From positions 126,001-190,000 of the forward strand of contig JANQQU010000003.1 in assembly GCA_028284905.1 (NCBI GenBank): DNA of 64,000 nucleotides. Direction: 5' to 3'. This stretch comes from Calditrichia bacterium. Lineage in GTDB: Bacteria; Calditrichota; Calditrichia; RBG-13-44-9; J075. Both the position numbers and the translations under genes were made by a program. Below the pieces are notes generated by a model. The model made no database searches. It had not been told where the DNA came from and worked only from the letters and a program-made list of their open reading frames with translations. Below are positions 51,079 through 59,270 of the stretch, piece by piece. Each line of letters opens with the position of its first letter. The first letter of the stretch is position 1.

Positions 51079-53016
51079 TTAACGTTTCTTTTTCCGCGAC
51101 CTTGATTTTGATTTCTGACTGCTGGTAGCCGGCTTCCGGGTTGCGGTTGCCTTCTTACCATTTTTACTGGCCGTCGCGGCCGCTTTTGCCGGCTGTGGCG
51201 CAGCAGGCATGTTCTTCTTGATCATCCGCGTCTGCAGTGCGGTTAGCACATTAAATACGGCGTAATAAAGGTTCAGGCCAGAGGGAAATGTATAGAATAC
51301 GAAGATCAGAATAACTGGCATAAAATAAACCAGCGCCTTCTGCTTCGGATCGGTCATGGTTGCTTTCGACTGGAGAATCATTGTTGCGCCCATCAGTAAT
51401 GGCAGCACACAAAGGCTATCACCCAGAAAGGGTATGGAGAAATCCAGCTTGGCCAGCACATCCGGCTTGGAAAGGTCGGTAATCCAGGCAACAAACGGTT
51501 CGCCGCGCAGCTGAATGGTTGAGCGGAACACGATAAACAAGGCAATCAGCAATGGCATCTGTAAAAGCATCGGTAAACAGCCGCCAAGCGGATTAAACCC
51601 TTGTTCTTTATAGAGTTTCATTATTTCTTTCTGGTAACGCTGCGGATTATCCTTATGCTTTTCCTGAATCTCCTTCATCAACGGCTGTAATTCCTGCATA
51701 CGAGCAGTTGATTCATAACTTTTCTTTGTTAGCGGATAAAGGATGATCTTGATAATGATCGCAAAGAGAATAATGGCAATGCCATAATTCGGAATAAAAC
51801 TATGCAGAAACTTAAACGCCGGTAAAACCATGTAGATGGTAAAGATGCGGAAAATGCTCTCATACCAGCCATTGTTCATTACCAGGTCGTCGAGGCCGAC
51901 ATTATATACGCCGAGCGGCTCCACATCCAACGGACCGAGATAAACGGTAAACTTGTCTTCGTAAGCATTACCCAGATTGCCCGGTAAATTTCGATTCAAC
52001 GATACCGAATAGTTTTTCACCAATAGTTCGTTATCATTGGAGAGCTTCACATTATGGGCATATCCACTCAATGTTGCGTTCTGAGATTTCTCGGCCGCTT
52101 CCGGCACAATCGCTGCGACAAAGTATTTAGTTCGCACAGCGACCCAATCCACTTTGTTTCCGGAAGGTGATTCTTCCAGTTCTTCTTCATCGGTAACATC
52201 GAGGGATTCTAATTCGCCATCGAGATAGGCATTGGCATTTGAATAAGTAAAGTCTTCGGAAGCATTTTCCTCAGTGCTTTCCATGCCGTTTTCCCAATTC
52301 ATCGAATACCACTTATAACCGATAAATTTGTCCAGATTTTCAAATTTTACGGAAATATCAAATCCATAGCGATCGTGGTAGAAAGTGTATTGAGTCACCA
52401 GGCGACCATCATCCAGCGGTAAATAAAACTCTATAGTCCGCTGCGGGTTGTCTTCGCTCAGAGAAATATTTGTTTCGTTAACCAGGTCCGTATGTAAGGT
52501 ATAATCGGAAAGGTGAATCATTTTGCCATTGGGATCGACGATCTCGACATCCAGGCCCCGTCGTTCGATACGGGAAATATCTTCTGCAGTTAACAGGAAT
52601 TCATTGCCCGAGGCAAGATTCACATTGCCTACTTTGGTAGAGTCGTCGAAGTGGTAATCATACTGTTTCAGATACCAATCGACAATGCTGCCGCCGCGGG
52701 CGTTGGAGAAGGTTGCTTTGACAACTTCATTTTCAAAGTGAATCACCTTGAGAAGGGTGTCGGACTGAATACCTTCATTGATTGTCGTTTGAGTTTCCGT
52801 GCTCAGCGAGGTTTGATCCTGAGTGCGGTCTACAATAGTCGCACCGGCATCATTATTCTGCGGCGCAGGCGCGTCCGTCGGCTGACTCATTACCTGTCCG
52901 CTGGAATCCGCAGGGAACTGATTGGTCTGATCCGGCAGGGGGGGCTGATTAAAGAGTATCCAGAAAAATGTCAGCATCAAGATCAGCAGAATGCCTGTTG
53001 TCGTGTTCTTATCCAT
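51079..53016 (-). CDS. yidC: Membrane protein insertase
   Basis: A 645-residue protein: N-terminal helix ('TGILLILMLTFFWILFNQPP'), acidic periplasmic domain of about 300 residues ('VIHFENEVVKATFSNARGGSIVDWYLKQY'), and the conserved insertase core of five helices starting at 'FLHSFIPNYGIAIILFAIIIKIILYPLTKKSYESTARMQEL' with the 'GGCLPMLLQMPLLIALFIVFR' segment. The C-terminal tail is unusually long and basic ('KNGKKATATRKPATSSQKSKSRSRKKKR'), suited for ribosome contact as in some other lineages. YidC inserts proteins into the inner membrane alone or with SecYEG. It is in the conserved rpmH-rnpA-yidD-yidC block. Confidence 0.96.
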   Translation of the reverse strand: MDKNTTTGILLILMLTFFWILFNQPPLPDQTNQFPADSSGQVMSQPTDAPAPQNNDAGATIVDRTQDQTSLSTETQTTINEGIQSDTLLKVIHFENEVVKATFSNARGGSIVDWYLKQYDYHFDDSTKVGNVNLASGNEFLLTAEDISRIERRGLDVEIVDPNGKMIHLSDYTLHTDLVNETNISLSEDNPQRTIEFYLPLDDGRLVTQYTFYHDRYGFDISVKFENLDKFIGYKWYSMNWENGMESTEENASEDFTYSNANAYLDGELESLDVTDEEELEESPSGNKVDWVAVRTKYFVAAIVPEAAEKSQNATLSGYAHNVKLSNDNELLVKNYSVSLNRNLPGNLGNAYEDKFTVYLGPLDVEPLGVYNVGLDDLVMNNGWYESIFRIFTIYMVLPAFKFLHSFIPNYGIAIILFAIIIKIILYPLTKKSYESTARMQELQPLMKEIQEKHKDNPQRYQKEIMKLYKEQGFNPLGGCLPMLLQMPLLIALFIVFRSTIQLRGEPFVAWITDLSKPDVLAKLDFSIPFLGDSLCVLPLLMGATMILQSKATMTDPKQKALVYFMPVILIFVFYTFPSGLNLYYAVFNVLTALQTRMIKKNMPAAPQPAKAAATASKNGKKATATRKPATSSQKSKSRSRKKKR

Positions 53017-53023
53017 TACTTGC

Positions 53024-53251
53024 TTAATCCTTATTTGTTTTCGTTGGTACCGGATCTACACCACCGGGATGAAAAGGATGACATTTGGCGATTCGTTTTA
53101 TCGATAGCCAACCGCCTCTAAATACACCATGCCTGCTTACAGCTTCAATCGCATAATGGGAACACGTAGGATAAAATCGACAAGAAGGGGGGAAGAGCGG
53201 CGAGATCAGATATTGGTAAACCCGGATTATTCCGATGACAATATACTTCAT
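53024..53251 (-). CDS. yidD: Membrane protein insertion efficiency factor
   Basis: A 75-residue protein with the family core '[29 protein letters not shown]' (C-R-F-x-P-x-C-S-x-Y-A) and '[10 protein letters not shown]'. It sits between rnpA (4-base overlap) and yidC (seven-base gap), the standard arrangement. It helps YidC-dependent insertion. Confidence 0.93.
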   Translation of the reverse strand: MKYIVIGIIRVYQYLISPLFPPSCRFYPTCSHYAIEAVSRHGVFRGGWLSIKRIAKCHPFHPGGVDPVPTKTNKD

Positions 53252-53580
53252 TTCTTGGCTACCATGTCGCCGATTTCTCTTTCCAAACTGGCATAGCTAT
53301 TCTTGAATCTCTTCACTAAAATGGCGACTTCCCGGCCTTCAAACCAGGAAGGGTGCTTGCGGTAAATTTCACGAACAAGACGTTTCATGATATTCCGCTG
53401 GACAGCATGACCAATCCGTTTCGGCGTCAAAACCGCAAACCTGCGTTTATCTGCAGGTCTGTCGTAAATATTTATTGTTCGTCCGGATAACTTACGTCCA
53501 TTGACCAGTAAGGCTTTTATTTCAACTCCCTTTTTGATCATCCGTGAACGGGGGAGGGTGAAATTTGAACGATTATCCAC
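53248..53580 (-). CDS. rnpA: Ribonuclease P protein component
   Basis: A 110-residue basic protein with the RNase P signature '[16 protein letters not shown]' and '[12 protein letters not shown]'. It binds the RNase P RNA for tRNA 5' processing. The start is the GTG at 53580, which overlaps the last eight bases of rpmH; no downstream start keeps the family N-terminus as well. It overlaps yidD by four bases. Confidence 0.93.
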   Translation of the reverse strand: MDNRSNFTLPRSRMIKKGVEIKALLVNGRKLSGRTINIYDRPADKRRFAVLTPKRIGHAVQRNIMKRLVREIYRKHPSWFEGREVAILVKRFKNSYASLEREIGDMVAKK

Positions 53581-53713
53581 TAACTGTTAAACGCTTACGG
53601 CCTTTTGCCCGTCGTGCAGAAATAATTCTGCGGCCACCTTTGCTTGCCATTCTTGCGCGAAAGCCATGCTTGTTCTTGCGCTTGCGATTGTGGGGCTGAT
53701 ATGTCCGTTTCAT
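53573..53713 (-). CDS. rpmH: 50S ribosomal protein L34
   Basis: A 46-residue protein reading '[20 protein letters not shown]' at its N-terminus and '[10 protein letters not shown]' at its C-terminus, the standard L34 sequence and length. 'GGAGG' lies nine bases before the ATG. Its end overlaps the rnpA start by eight bases, so the two are translationally coupled. It is the first gene of the minus-strand block. Confidence 0.96.
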   Translation of the reverse strand: MKRTYQPHNRKRKNKHGFRARMASKGGRRIISARRAKGRKRLTVSG

Positions 53714-53792
53714 ATGACTTTCCTCCAGTAATTCTGATTATTTTCGAGCCGATAAATAAAGTAAAAAAAAAATGTCAAGTCAATATGTTAAA

Positions 53793-53828
53793 AGGAATTT
53801 TAAAATTCCTATCCGGGAATATATTCCC
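53793..53828. promoter_or_regulatory. Two adjacent palindromes in the rpmH-parA intergenic region
   Basis: 'AGGAATTTTAAAATTCCT' (53793-53810, 18-bp perfect) and 'GGGAATATATTCCC' (53815-53828, 14-bp perfect) lie in the A/T-rich 264-base divergent gap. They may be operators of the two divergent promoters or part of an origin region; no DnaA-box cluster was seen with them. Confidence 0.5.
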
Positions 53829-53977
53829 TGAAACAACTTTTTTGTAGTTTTTTTCTAAAAATTTGGCATTCCCGGCAATGTATAAATATGAAAGCTTACG
53901 GAACTAAAAAACATTGCTTTGTCGGGAATTTCGACCTATTATTTAATTTGCAAACCAAATCTCAGGGGATTTCTCGA

Positions 53978-54970
53978 ATGGGGCAAACCGTTTCATTTAT
54001 CATCCAAAAGGGCGGCTGCGGCAAAACGACGACGACGGTTAACACGGCAAGCTACCTGGCAGAACAAGGCTATAAAGTCCTCGCTGTGGATATGGATCCG
54101 CAAGGCAACCTCAGCCAGCATTTCGGTTACGATACCGATTCTTTAGAATATACCCTTCTTCATCTATTTCTGAAAAAGAAAGAATTTGATGAAGTTGTCC
54201 TCAAGCGCAGCGACAATCTGCACATTCTCCCAAACAATATCGAAATGGTCTCAGCGGAGTTTACCCTCTACAAATCCTTTTCCCGGGAATATATTTTGCG
54301 GGACCTGCTCGCGCCTTATAATAATGTATACGACTTTATTTTGATCGACTGTCCACCGAACCTTGGTATTCTTTCACTCAATGCGCTGGTCGCCAGCAAG
54401 GAATTTATTCTGGTTGTTTCCCCGGAGTTTTTCCCGATGCGTGCGATTAAGCCGCTCTATGAAACCTATCTGATGGTGAAAGCAAAACTGAATCGCACCC
54501 TGAAGTTCAAAGGGGTTGTGATGACCATGTGCGACTTTCGTACTAAGCACTCGCAGGAAGTTCGTAAAATTCTCAAACGGAACTTTCCGCATAAGCTCTA
54601 TCAAACTTATATCCGCAATAGCGTATCTCTGAAAGAAGCATCTTCCCACGGAAAGAGCATCTTCGAATACCATCCCAGTTCCAATGGCTCTTTTGACTAT
54701 CAGAATTTTGTAGAAGAATTCCTCCGTGATCATGAACCGGCGCAGAAAAAGAAAGCGTTTTATGAGGAGCACTTTCAGCAACTGCCGGTAGATGAAAAAA
54801 CTGAAATTCTCGATTTTGCCAAACAGAACCTCTCCAATTACAATCGCAGCCGGCTGGATGAAGAGGAAGACGAACCGATTCTGCGGGAAGCGCTAATTCT
54901 CGAACGAAATAAATTGCTGGAAAAACTATTCCCGTACCGGGAACATTCGATGAGTGCAAAAGGCAAATGA
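53978..54970 (+). CDS. parA: ParA/Soj-type chromosome partitioning ATPase
   Basis: A 330-residue protein started at the ATG that follows 'AGGGGA' by eight bases; an upstream in-frame ATG adds 30 residues not found in the family. Deviant Walker A 'QKGGCGKTTTTVNTA', 'LAVDMDPQGNLSQHFG' (Walker A') and 'DFILIDCPPNLGILSLNAL' (Walker B) are canonical. ParA moves ParB-parS complexes during chromosome segregation. The C-terminus has an extra acidic and charged stretch of about 70 residues ('FEEHFQQLPVDEKTEILDFA...RSRLDEEEDEPILREALILE'-like), longer than Soj. No parB follows; instead the PorV-like gene overlaps by four bases. Confidence 0.9.
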   Translation: MGQTVSFIIQKGGCGKTTTTVNTASYLAEQGYKVLAVDMDPQGNLSQHFGYDTDSLEYTLLHLFLKKKEFDEVVLKRSDNLHILPNNIEMVSAEFTLYKSFSREYILRDLLAPYNNVYDFILIDCPPNLGILSLNALVASKEFILVVSPEFFPMRAIKPLYETYLMVKAKLNRTLKFKGVVMTMCDFRTKHSQEVRKILKRNFPHKLYQTYIRNSVSLKEASSHGKSIFEYHPSSNGSFDYQNFVEEFLRDHEPAQKKKAFYEEHFQQLPVDEKTEILDFAKQNLSNYNRSRLDEEEDEPILREALILERNKLLEKLFPYREHSMSAKGK

Positions 54971-55779
54971 AACTGATTCACTGGTTGGCCCTGTTCCTCC
55001 TGTTTTACTTTCCGCTTTATGGGGGATTTGATAATCCCGCCTTCAGCGCTCGCAGCGCAGCCTTGGCAAATGGCTATCCGGCATCCACCGCCGGCCGGGA
55101 TGGATTTCTCATCAACCCCGCCCTGAGCAGTTACGCCAGCGGATTTTACGCCGCGCTTAGCCATAGCCGTTTGTATGGATTAAAGGAATTACAATATGCC
55201 GGCGGTACAGTCGTTCATCCAGTAGGACCTTTCGGAGCGGCTTTTTCAATTGAAAACCTTGGCAGCAGCTTGTATCGGGAAACCAGTCTGACATTAAACA
55301 CATCTAAATCATTCCTAAACAATTATTTAAGTGTCGGTTTTTCTCTGCATTACTATCAAATATCTGTTGCACATTATGGAAACAGCAGCGCCGCCGCTTT
55401 AAGCCTTGGATGCCAGTACCGGGTGTTGGAAAATCTTTACATTGGCGCGGCGTTGACAAATATTAACCGGCCGGCGCTCAATGGCTACCGGGACGAAATT
55501 CCGCAAGTGACCCGATTGGGCTTGCAGTATCAAAACTCATCAACGTTTATTACTCACTTATCAATAGAAAAAGACAGCTGGTATCCTCCGGAGGTTACCA
55601 TTGCTGCTGAGTATATAATGTATAAGGGCCTGGCCCTGCGCAGTGGCTTCTCTTCGGAAATATCCCGGCCATCCCTGGGAATTATGCTGCACGTTTCCCG
55701 AATTGAAATAGACTATGCCCTGCAACATCATTTTGAATTGGGCAATACTCATTTTATTGGTATTGCTTTTCGCTCATAG
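54967..55779 (+). CDS. PorV/PorQ-like outer-membrane beta-barrel protein
   Basis: A 270-residue protein with signal peptide ('LIHWLALFLLFYFPLYG'). The N-terminal 'PAFSARSAALANGYPASTAGRDGFLINPALSSYASGFYAALSHSR' matches the conserved opening of the PorV/PorQ (UPF0164-like) barrel family, followed by alternating amphipathic strands and an end '...HFIGIAFRS'. PorV-type proteins shuttle cargo for type IX secretion; since this genome encodes type-A sorting tails, that role is plausible but not shown. The start overlaps the parA stop (ATGA), an odd pairing. Confidence 0.75.
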   Translation: MKLIHWLALFLLFYFPLYGGFDNPAFSARSAALANGYPASTAGRDGFLINPALSSYASGFYAALSHSRLYGLKELQYAGGTVVHPVGPFGAAFSIENLGSSLYRETSLTLNTSKSFLNNYLSVGFSLHYYQISVAHYGNSSAAALSLGCQYRVLENLYIGAALTNINRPALNGYRDEIPQVTRLGLQYQNSSTFITHLSIEKDSWYPPEVTIAAEYIMYKGLALRSGFSSEISRPSLGIMLHVSRIEIDYALQHHFELGNTHFIGIAFRS

Positions 55780-55799
55780 TTTTAACATAGAATAGTTGT

Positions 55800-56966
55800 A
55801 TGTTTCGAATCCGATTTTTTATCTTACCATTTATCGCTTTGCTGACCTTCACCGGTCTGGCACAGAATGATGCCCAGCAGCAGCTGAGTAAGATTCGCAG
55901 TGAAATTGCCAATCTGCAATCACAGCTCCGCCGCTCGGAATCCACGCTAAAAACCTCACTGGCAGAATTGGAGAATTTTGACCGGCAGACCAATTTACAG
56001 CAACAGGCACTGAAGGTCTTGCAAAAAGGGATTCAGGATAGCCGTTCAGCGATTGGGCGGTTAAATAAACGGATAGATGTCACCAATGAACAAATCGCTG
56101 AGCTGAAGGCGCTTTTTAAGAAACAGATTCAATTCAGCTACAAATACACGCGCGGTAATGAGTTGGAGTGGCTGCTCGGGGCAGAAAATTTTAACCAGGC
56201 GCTGGTCCGCTACCGTTACTTTCAGGCGATTTCCGAAAGCGGCCGGCGCTTACACGACCGGCTGCAAAAAAAGCGCAGCAATCTGGTGCAGTTACAGAAC
56301 CAGCGTAGCGAGGAGTTGGCTCAGCAACGGCTGTTCGCCAGTGAGAAGGAAAAAGAGCAAAACGCACTGCAAAGTAAAATCGCTGACCGCCGGCAGCTGA
56401 TTAGCAGCATAAACCGGGACAAATCGCTGTTGGAAAAAGCGCTGGCGGAAAAGAATGAAAGTTTTCGCAAGCTACAGGGAATGATCGGAAATTTGGAAAG
56501 AAACCGGGGGCAGCGGGATATGACGCCGCAGCAAAAAATAGAATGGGATAAAATTAAAGGTCAGTTTGCCAAGCAGAAGAAAAAATTAAACTGGCCGGTT
56601 TCCGGGCAGATCATTAACAAGTTCGGCCGTTACAAAAATCCCAAATTAAAAACGATCCAGGTCAACAACGGCATCAATATCAAGGCGCCGAAGGGAGAGG
56701 CGGTGCGCTGTGTTTTTTCCGGAGCCGTCAGCGTTATTACCTATCTTAGCGGATATGGCAATACGGTAATCATTGACCACGATAATGGCTACTACACCGT
56801 CTATGCTCATCTCGATGAAATTTTCGTCAAAAAATTTGAAGTGATCGATGCCGGAACCATTATCGGCACGATTGGCGAATCCGGCTCTCTTGACGGCGCC
56901 ATGCTTCATTTCGAGATCTATGGCAATAACCAGGCACAAAACCCACAAAGCTGGCTGAAAAAATAG
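55800..56966 (+). CDS. EnvC-like murein hydrolase activator (coiled coil plus degenerate LytM/M23 domain)
   Basis: A 388-residue protein with signal peptide ('FILPFIALLTFTGLAQND'), long coiled coil (about 25-255, 'SEIANLQSQLRRSESTLKTSLAELENFD', 'NALQSKIADRRQLISSI') and C-terminal LytM domain (about 280-388). In the domain, the usual first zinc ligands 'H-x-G-x-D' are replaced: the sequence reads 'NNGINIKAPKGEAV', while 'YAHLDEI' and 'LHFEIYG' keep later His residues. Loss of ligands fits the EnvC group, which activates amidases at the division septum rather than cutting murein itself. It starts 20 bases after the PorV-like gene. Confidence 0.87.
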   Translation: MFRIRFFILPFIALLTFTGLAQNDAQQQLSKIRSEIANLQSQLRRSESTLKTSLAELENFDRQTNLQQQALKVLQKGIQDSRSAIGRLNKRIDVTNEQIAELKALFKKQIQFSYKYTRGNELEWLLGAENFNQALVRYRYFQAISESGRRLHDRLQKKRSNLVQLQNQRSEELAQQRLFASEKEKEQNALQSKIADRRQLISSINRDKSLLEKALAEKNESFRKLQGMIGNLERNRGQRDMTPQQKIEWDKIKGQFAKQKKKLNWPVSGQIINKFGRYKNPKLKTIQVNNGINIKAPKGEAVRCVFSGAVSVITYLSGYGNTVIIDHDNGYYTVYAHLDEIFVKKFEVIDAGTIIGTIGESGSLDGAMLHFEIYGNNQAQNPQSWLKK

Positions 56967-57008
56967 AGATGATTTGAATATCTCAAAATAATTTTACAAC
57001 TTCACTCT

Positions 57009-57743
57009 ATGAAAAAACAACGGTGGTTTTTCCGGATACTCTTTCTGCTGCTCCCATTCCTTCTCCAGGCCAGTGAAACGTCCTACTTGCAGCCACTTGG
57101 TTTTTCATCGGATGGATGTTTTTACGCCTTTGAGGAGTATGGTGTTTTCGCCGGCAGCGGTGCCCCTTACAGCTATATTTTCATTTTAGACGTCGAGAAT
57201 AATGATTATGCCGTTAAGCCGTTACGCCTGCAAGGCAGTGAAGACCAGACAGAGCCTTTAGAAAAAATTCGCGCCGCTAATTTATCCACCGCTTCTTCGC
57301 ATCTGGAAAAATATGGTATTGACGCTGCCAATAGCGGAGAATTATTGCTGTACCATCCCATTACCGATTTAACCCGGAATGATACCCGCCAGGATATTTC
57401 CGTCGCAGACCGCCGGGTAAAATTCGTCGAAAGAGATTTCTCCACCCACGATGTGTTTACCAAATACGAAGTTATTCTCAAACATATGTCAACAGATAAA
57501 CGATGTCCCTTATCTAATAAGCCGGCGCAAATGTTTCAATTGAGTTTGACAACCGCCGAAAAGGAAAAAATACTTCAGAAGGATTCACGCTTACCCGCCT
57601 CCCGGGGATGCGTACTGTCTTATCGTATAGAACGAATTGTCAGCTACAAGCAAAAGTTAGTAGTCTTTTTACATACATGGATACCGGGTTTCGAAGGTTT
57701 TAGTATTCGATATCTCGCCGTCAGTGGAACATTGAAATTTTAA
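57009..57743 (+). CDS. DUF2259 predicted secreted protein
   Basis: A 244-residue protein with signal peptide ('FRILFLLLPFLLQASET'). 'LGFSSDGCFYAFEEYGVFAGSGAPYSYIFILDVENNDYA' is the DUF2259 opening. The family has no assigned function; it is periplasmic. The start has no strong ribosome binding site. It follows the EnvC-like gene by 42 bases and may share its transcript. Confidence 0.75.
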   Translation: MKKQRWFFRILFLLLPFLLQASETSYLQPLGFSSDGCFYAFEEYGVFAGSGAPYSYIFILDVENNDYAVKPLRLQGSEDQTEPLEKIRAANLSTASSHLEKYGIDAANSGELLLYHPITDLTRNDTRQDISVADRRVKFVERDFSTHDVFTKYEVILKHMSTDKRCPLSNKPAQMFQLSLTTAEKEKILQKDSRLPASRGCVLSYRIERIVSYKQKLVVFLHTWIPGFEGFSIRYLAVSGTLKF

Positions 57744-57794
57744 TAATAGATTTTTTCTTTTATTGCTTCTTACTGAAAAACTGGAGGGTCTTCC

Positions 57795-59141
57795 ATGACT
57801 ATTCGTCCGGGACATTTTGTAGCATTATTCGGTGGCGCTTGTGCTGGCTCCGAAGCGGCTTACCAATTGGCTAGCCGTGGGATTTACGTAGCGGTATTTG
57901 ATCAACAGGCATTGCCTTATGGAAAAATTGAAGATGGTTTGCCTAAATGGCACGTCAAACTCCGCAACAAAGAAGAAGGTAAAATCGACAACAAACTATC
58001 GCATCCGAACATCTTTTTTGTACCAAAAACCCGCCTGGGAGAAGATGTACAATTTGATGATATTGTCAATAATTGGGGATTCAGCGCAGTGCTGCTGGCC
58101 AGTGGTGCCTGGCGGGATCGCCCCCTGCCGGTAGACGGGGTCGATAATTACCTGGAGAAGGGCTTTTATTATCAGAATCCATTTGTCGATTGGTTCAATC
58201 ACAATCACGAGCCGGATTATAATCGCTTTCAGTATGACGTTGCTGACGAAGCGATTGTCGTCGGCGGCGGCCTGGCCTCGATTGACGTGGTAAAAATCCT
58301 CATGCTGGAATCCACCGTCCGGGCGCTGAAAGAAAAGAAGGGCATCGAAACCGATGTCATTACCCTGGAGCATAAAGGCATTCCGAAAACCCTGGAAAAA
58401 ATGGGCGTCGATTTTGCGGATCTTGGCGTAAAGGGATGTACATTGTATTACCGCCGCCGTAATATGGATATGCCCCTGAGCACCATGCCTCCCGGCGCTA
58501 CCCCGGAAAAAGTTGCAAAAGTGCAGCAGGTCCGGGAAAAAATTCTCCGACTGGCGATGGATAAATATCTCTTCAAATTTCATCCCTGCTCGAAGCCGAT
58601 CGGCCTGATTACCGATAATGGGAACTTGAAAGGATTGAAGTTCGAGTCTACGGAGATCGTTGACGGCCGGGTAAAATCCATCCCAAATAGTGAATTCTCC
58701 GTGGAAAGCCCCTTGGTCATCTCCTCAATCGGTAGTATTCCGGAACCGATTCCCGGCATTCCCACCAAAGGGGAACTGTTTATTATTTCCGATGAAGATA
58801 CCGGTAAGCTGGACGATTACGAGCATGTCTTTGCCCTCGGTAATGCCGTTACCGGCCGCGGTAATATCCGTGAGTCCGAGCTGCATTCCCGGAAAGTGAT
58901 TCATCATGTCATGGATAATTTCTTTCACTGGTCGGAAGAAGACTACCAGCAGGCAGAAAGCGCCGGTTGGGAATCAGCGACGAAAAATGCAAAGCAAATT
59001 CGTTCCGTTTCGGAAATTGAAGGCTTGATTAGCCGCATTAAAGAACGGCAAACTGCTGTTGGTTATGACGGCAATTACACGGCCTGGGCAGATCAGCATC
59101 GTCCGGTACGCTTGGAAGATATGACCGCTGGTCACGAATAG
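57795..59141 (+). CDS. Ferredoxin-NADP reductase/adrenodoxin reductase-like flavoprotein
   Basis: A 448-residue FAD- and NAD(P)-binding protein. The FAD site reads 'VALFGGACAGSEAAYQLASRG' (a variant of G-x-G-x-x-G), then 'GFSAVLLASGAWRDRPLPVDGVDN', the NAD(P) site 'EAIVVGGGLASIDVVKILM' and 'VFALGNAVTGRGNIRESELHSRKV'. This order matches the adrenodoxin reductase/glutamate synthase small-subunit group, without their Fe-S domains. Substrate and partner are unknown. 'CTGGAGG' nine bases before the ATG fixes the start. It is followed by a strong terminator. Confidence 0.82.
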   Translation: MTIRPGHFVALFGGACAGSEAAYQLASRGIYVAVFDQQALPYGKIEDGLPKWHVKLRNKEEGKIDNKLSHPNIFFVPKTRLGEDVQFDDIVNNWGFSAVLLASGAWRDRPLPVDGVDNYLEKGFYYQNPFVDWFNHNHEPDYNRFQYDVADEAIVVGGGLASIDVVKILMLESTVRALKEKKGIETDVITLEHKGIPKTLEKMGVDFADLGVKGCTLYYRRRNMDMPLSTMPPGATPEKVAKVQQVREKILRLAMDKYLFKFHPCSKPIGLITDNGNLKGLKFESTEIVDGRVKSIPNSEFSVESPLVISSIGSIPEPIPGIPTKGELFIISDEDTGKLDDYEHVFALGNAVTGRGNIRESELHSRKVIHHVMDNFFHWSEEDYQQAESAGWESATKNAKQIRSVSEIEGLISRIKERQTAVGYDGNYTAWADQHRPVRLEDMTAGHE

Positions 59142-59196
59142 ATCGTATAATATTTTTGATCTGCCAAAGACTTTTGAAAATTCCTGTAAGTTCTGT

Positions 59197-59232
59197 TACT
59201 GCCTGCCTAACCCGCAGGCAGTAGTTTTTTAT
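59197..59232 (+). terminator. Intrinsic terminator
   Basis: Perfect 10-bp arms 'TACTGCCTGC' (59197-59206) and 'GCAGGCAGTA' (59214-59223), followed by 'GTTTTTTATT'. It ends the flavoprotein transcript. Confidence 0.85.
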
Positions 59233-59270
59233 TAGGGTCTGGCTAAAAACGACAACTCAAAAGGACAACT

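Noticed and set aside
53573-53581. DnaA-box-like 'TTATCCACT' at the rpmH/rnpA junction
   Set aside because: One mismatch, single copy and within two coding frames; not enough for an origin.
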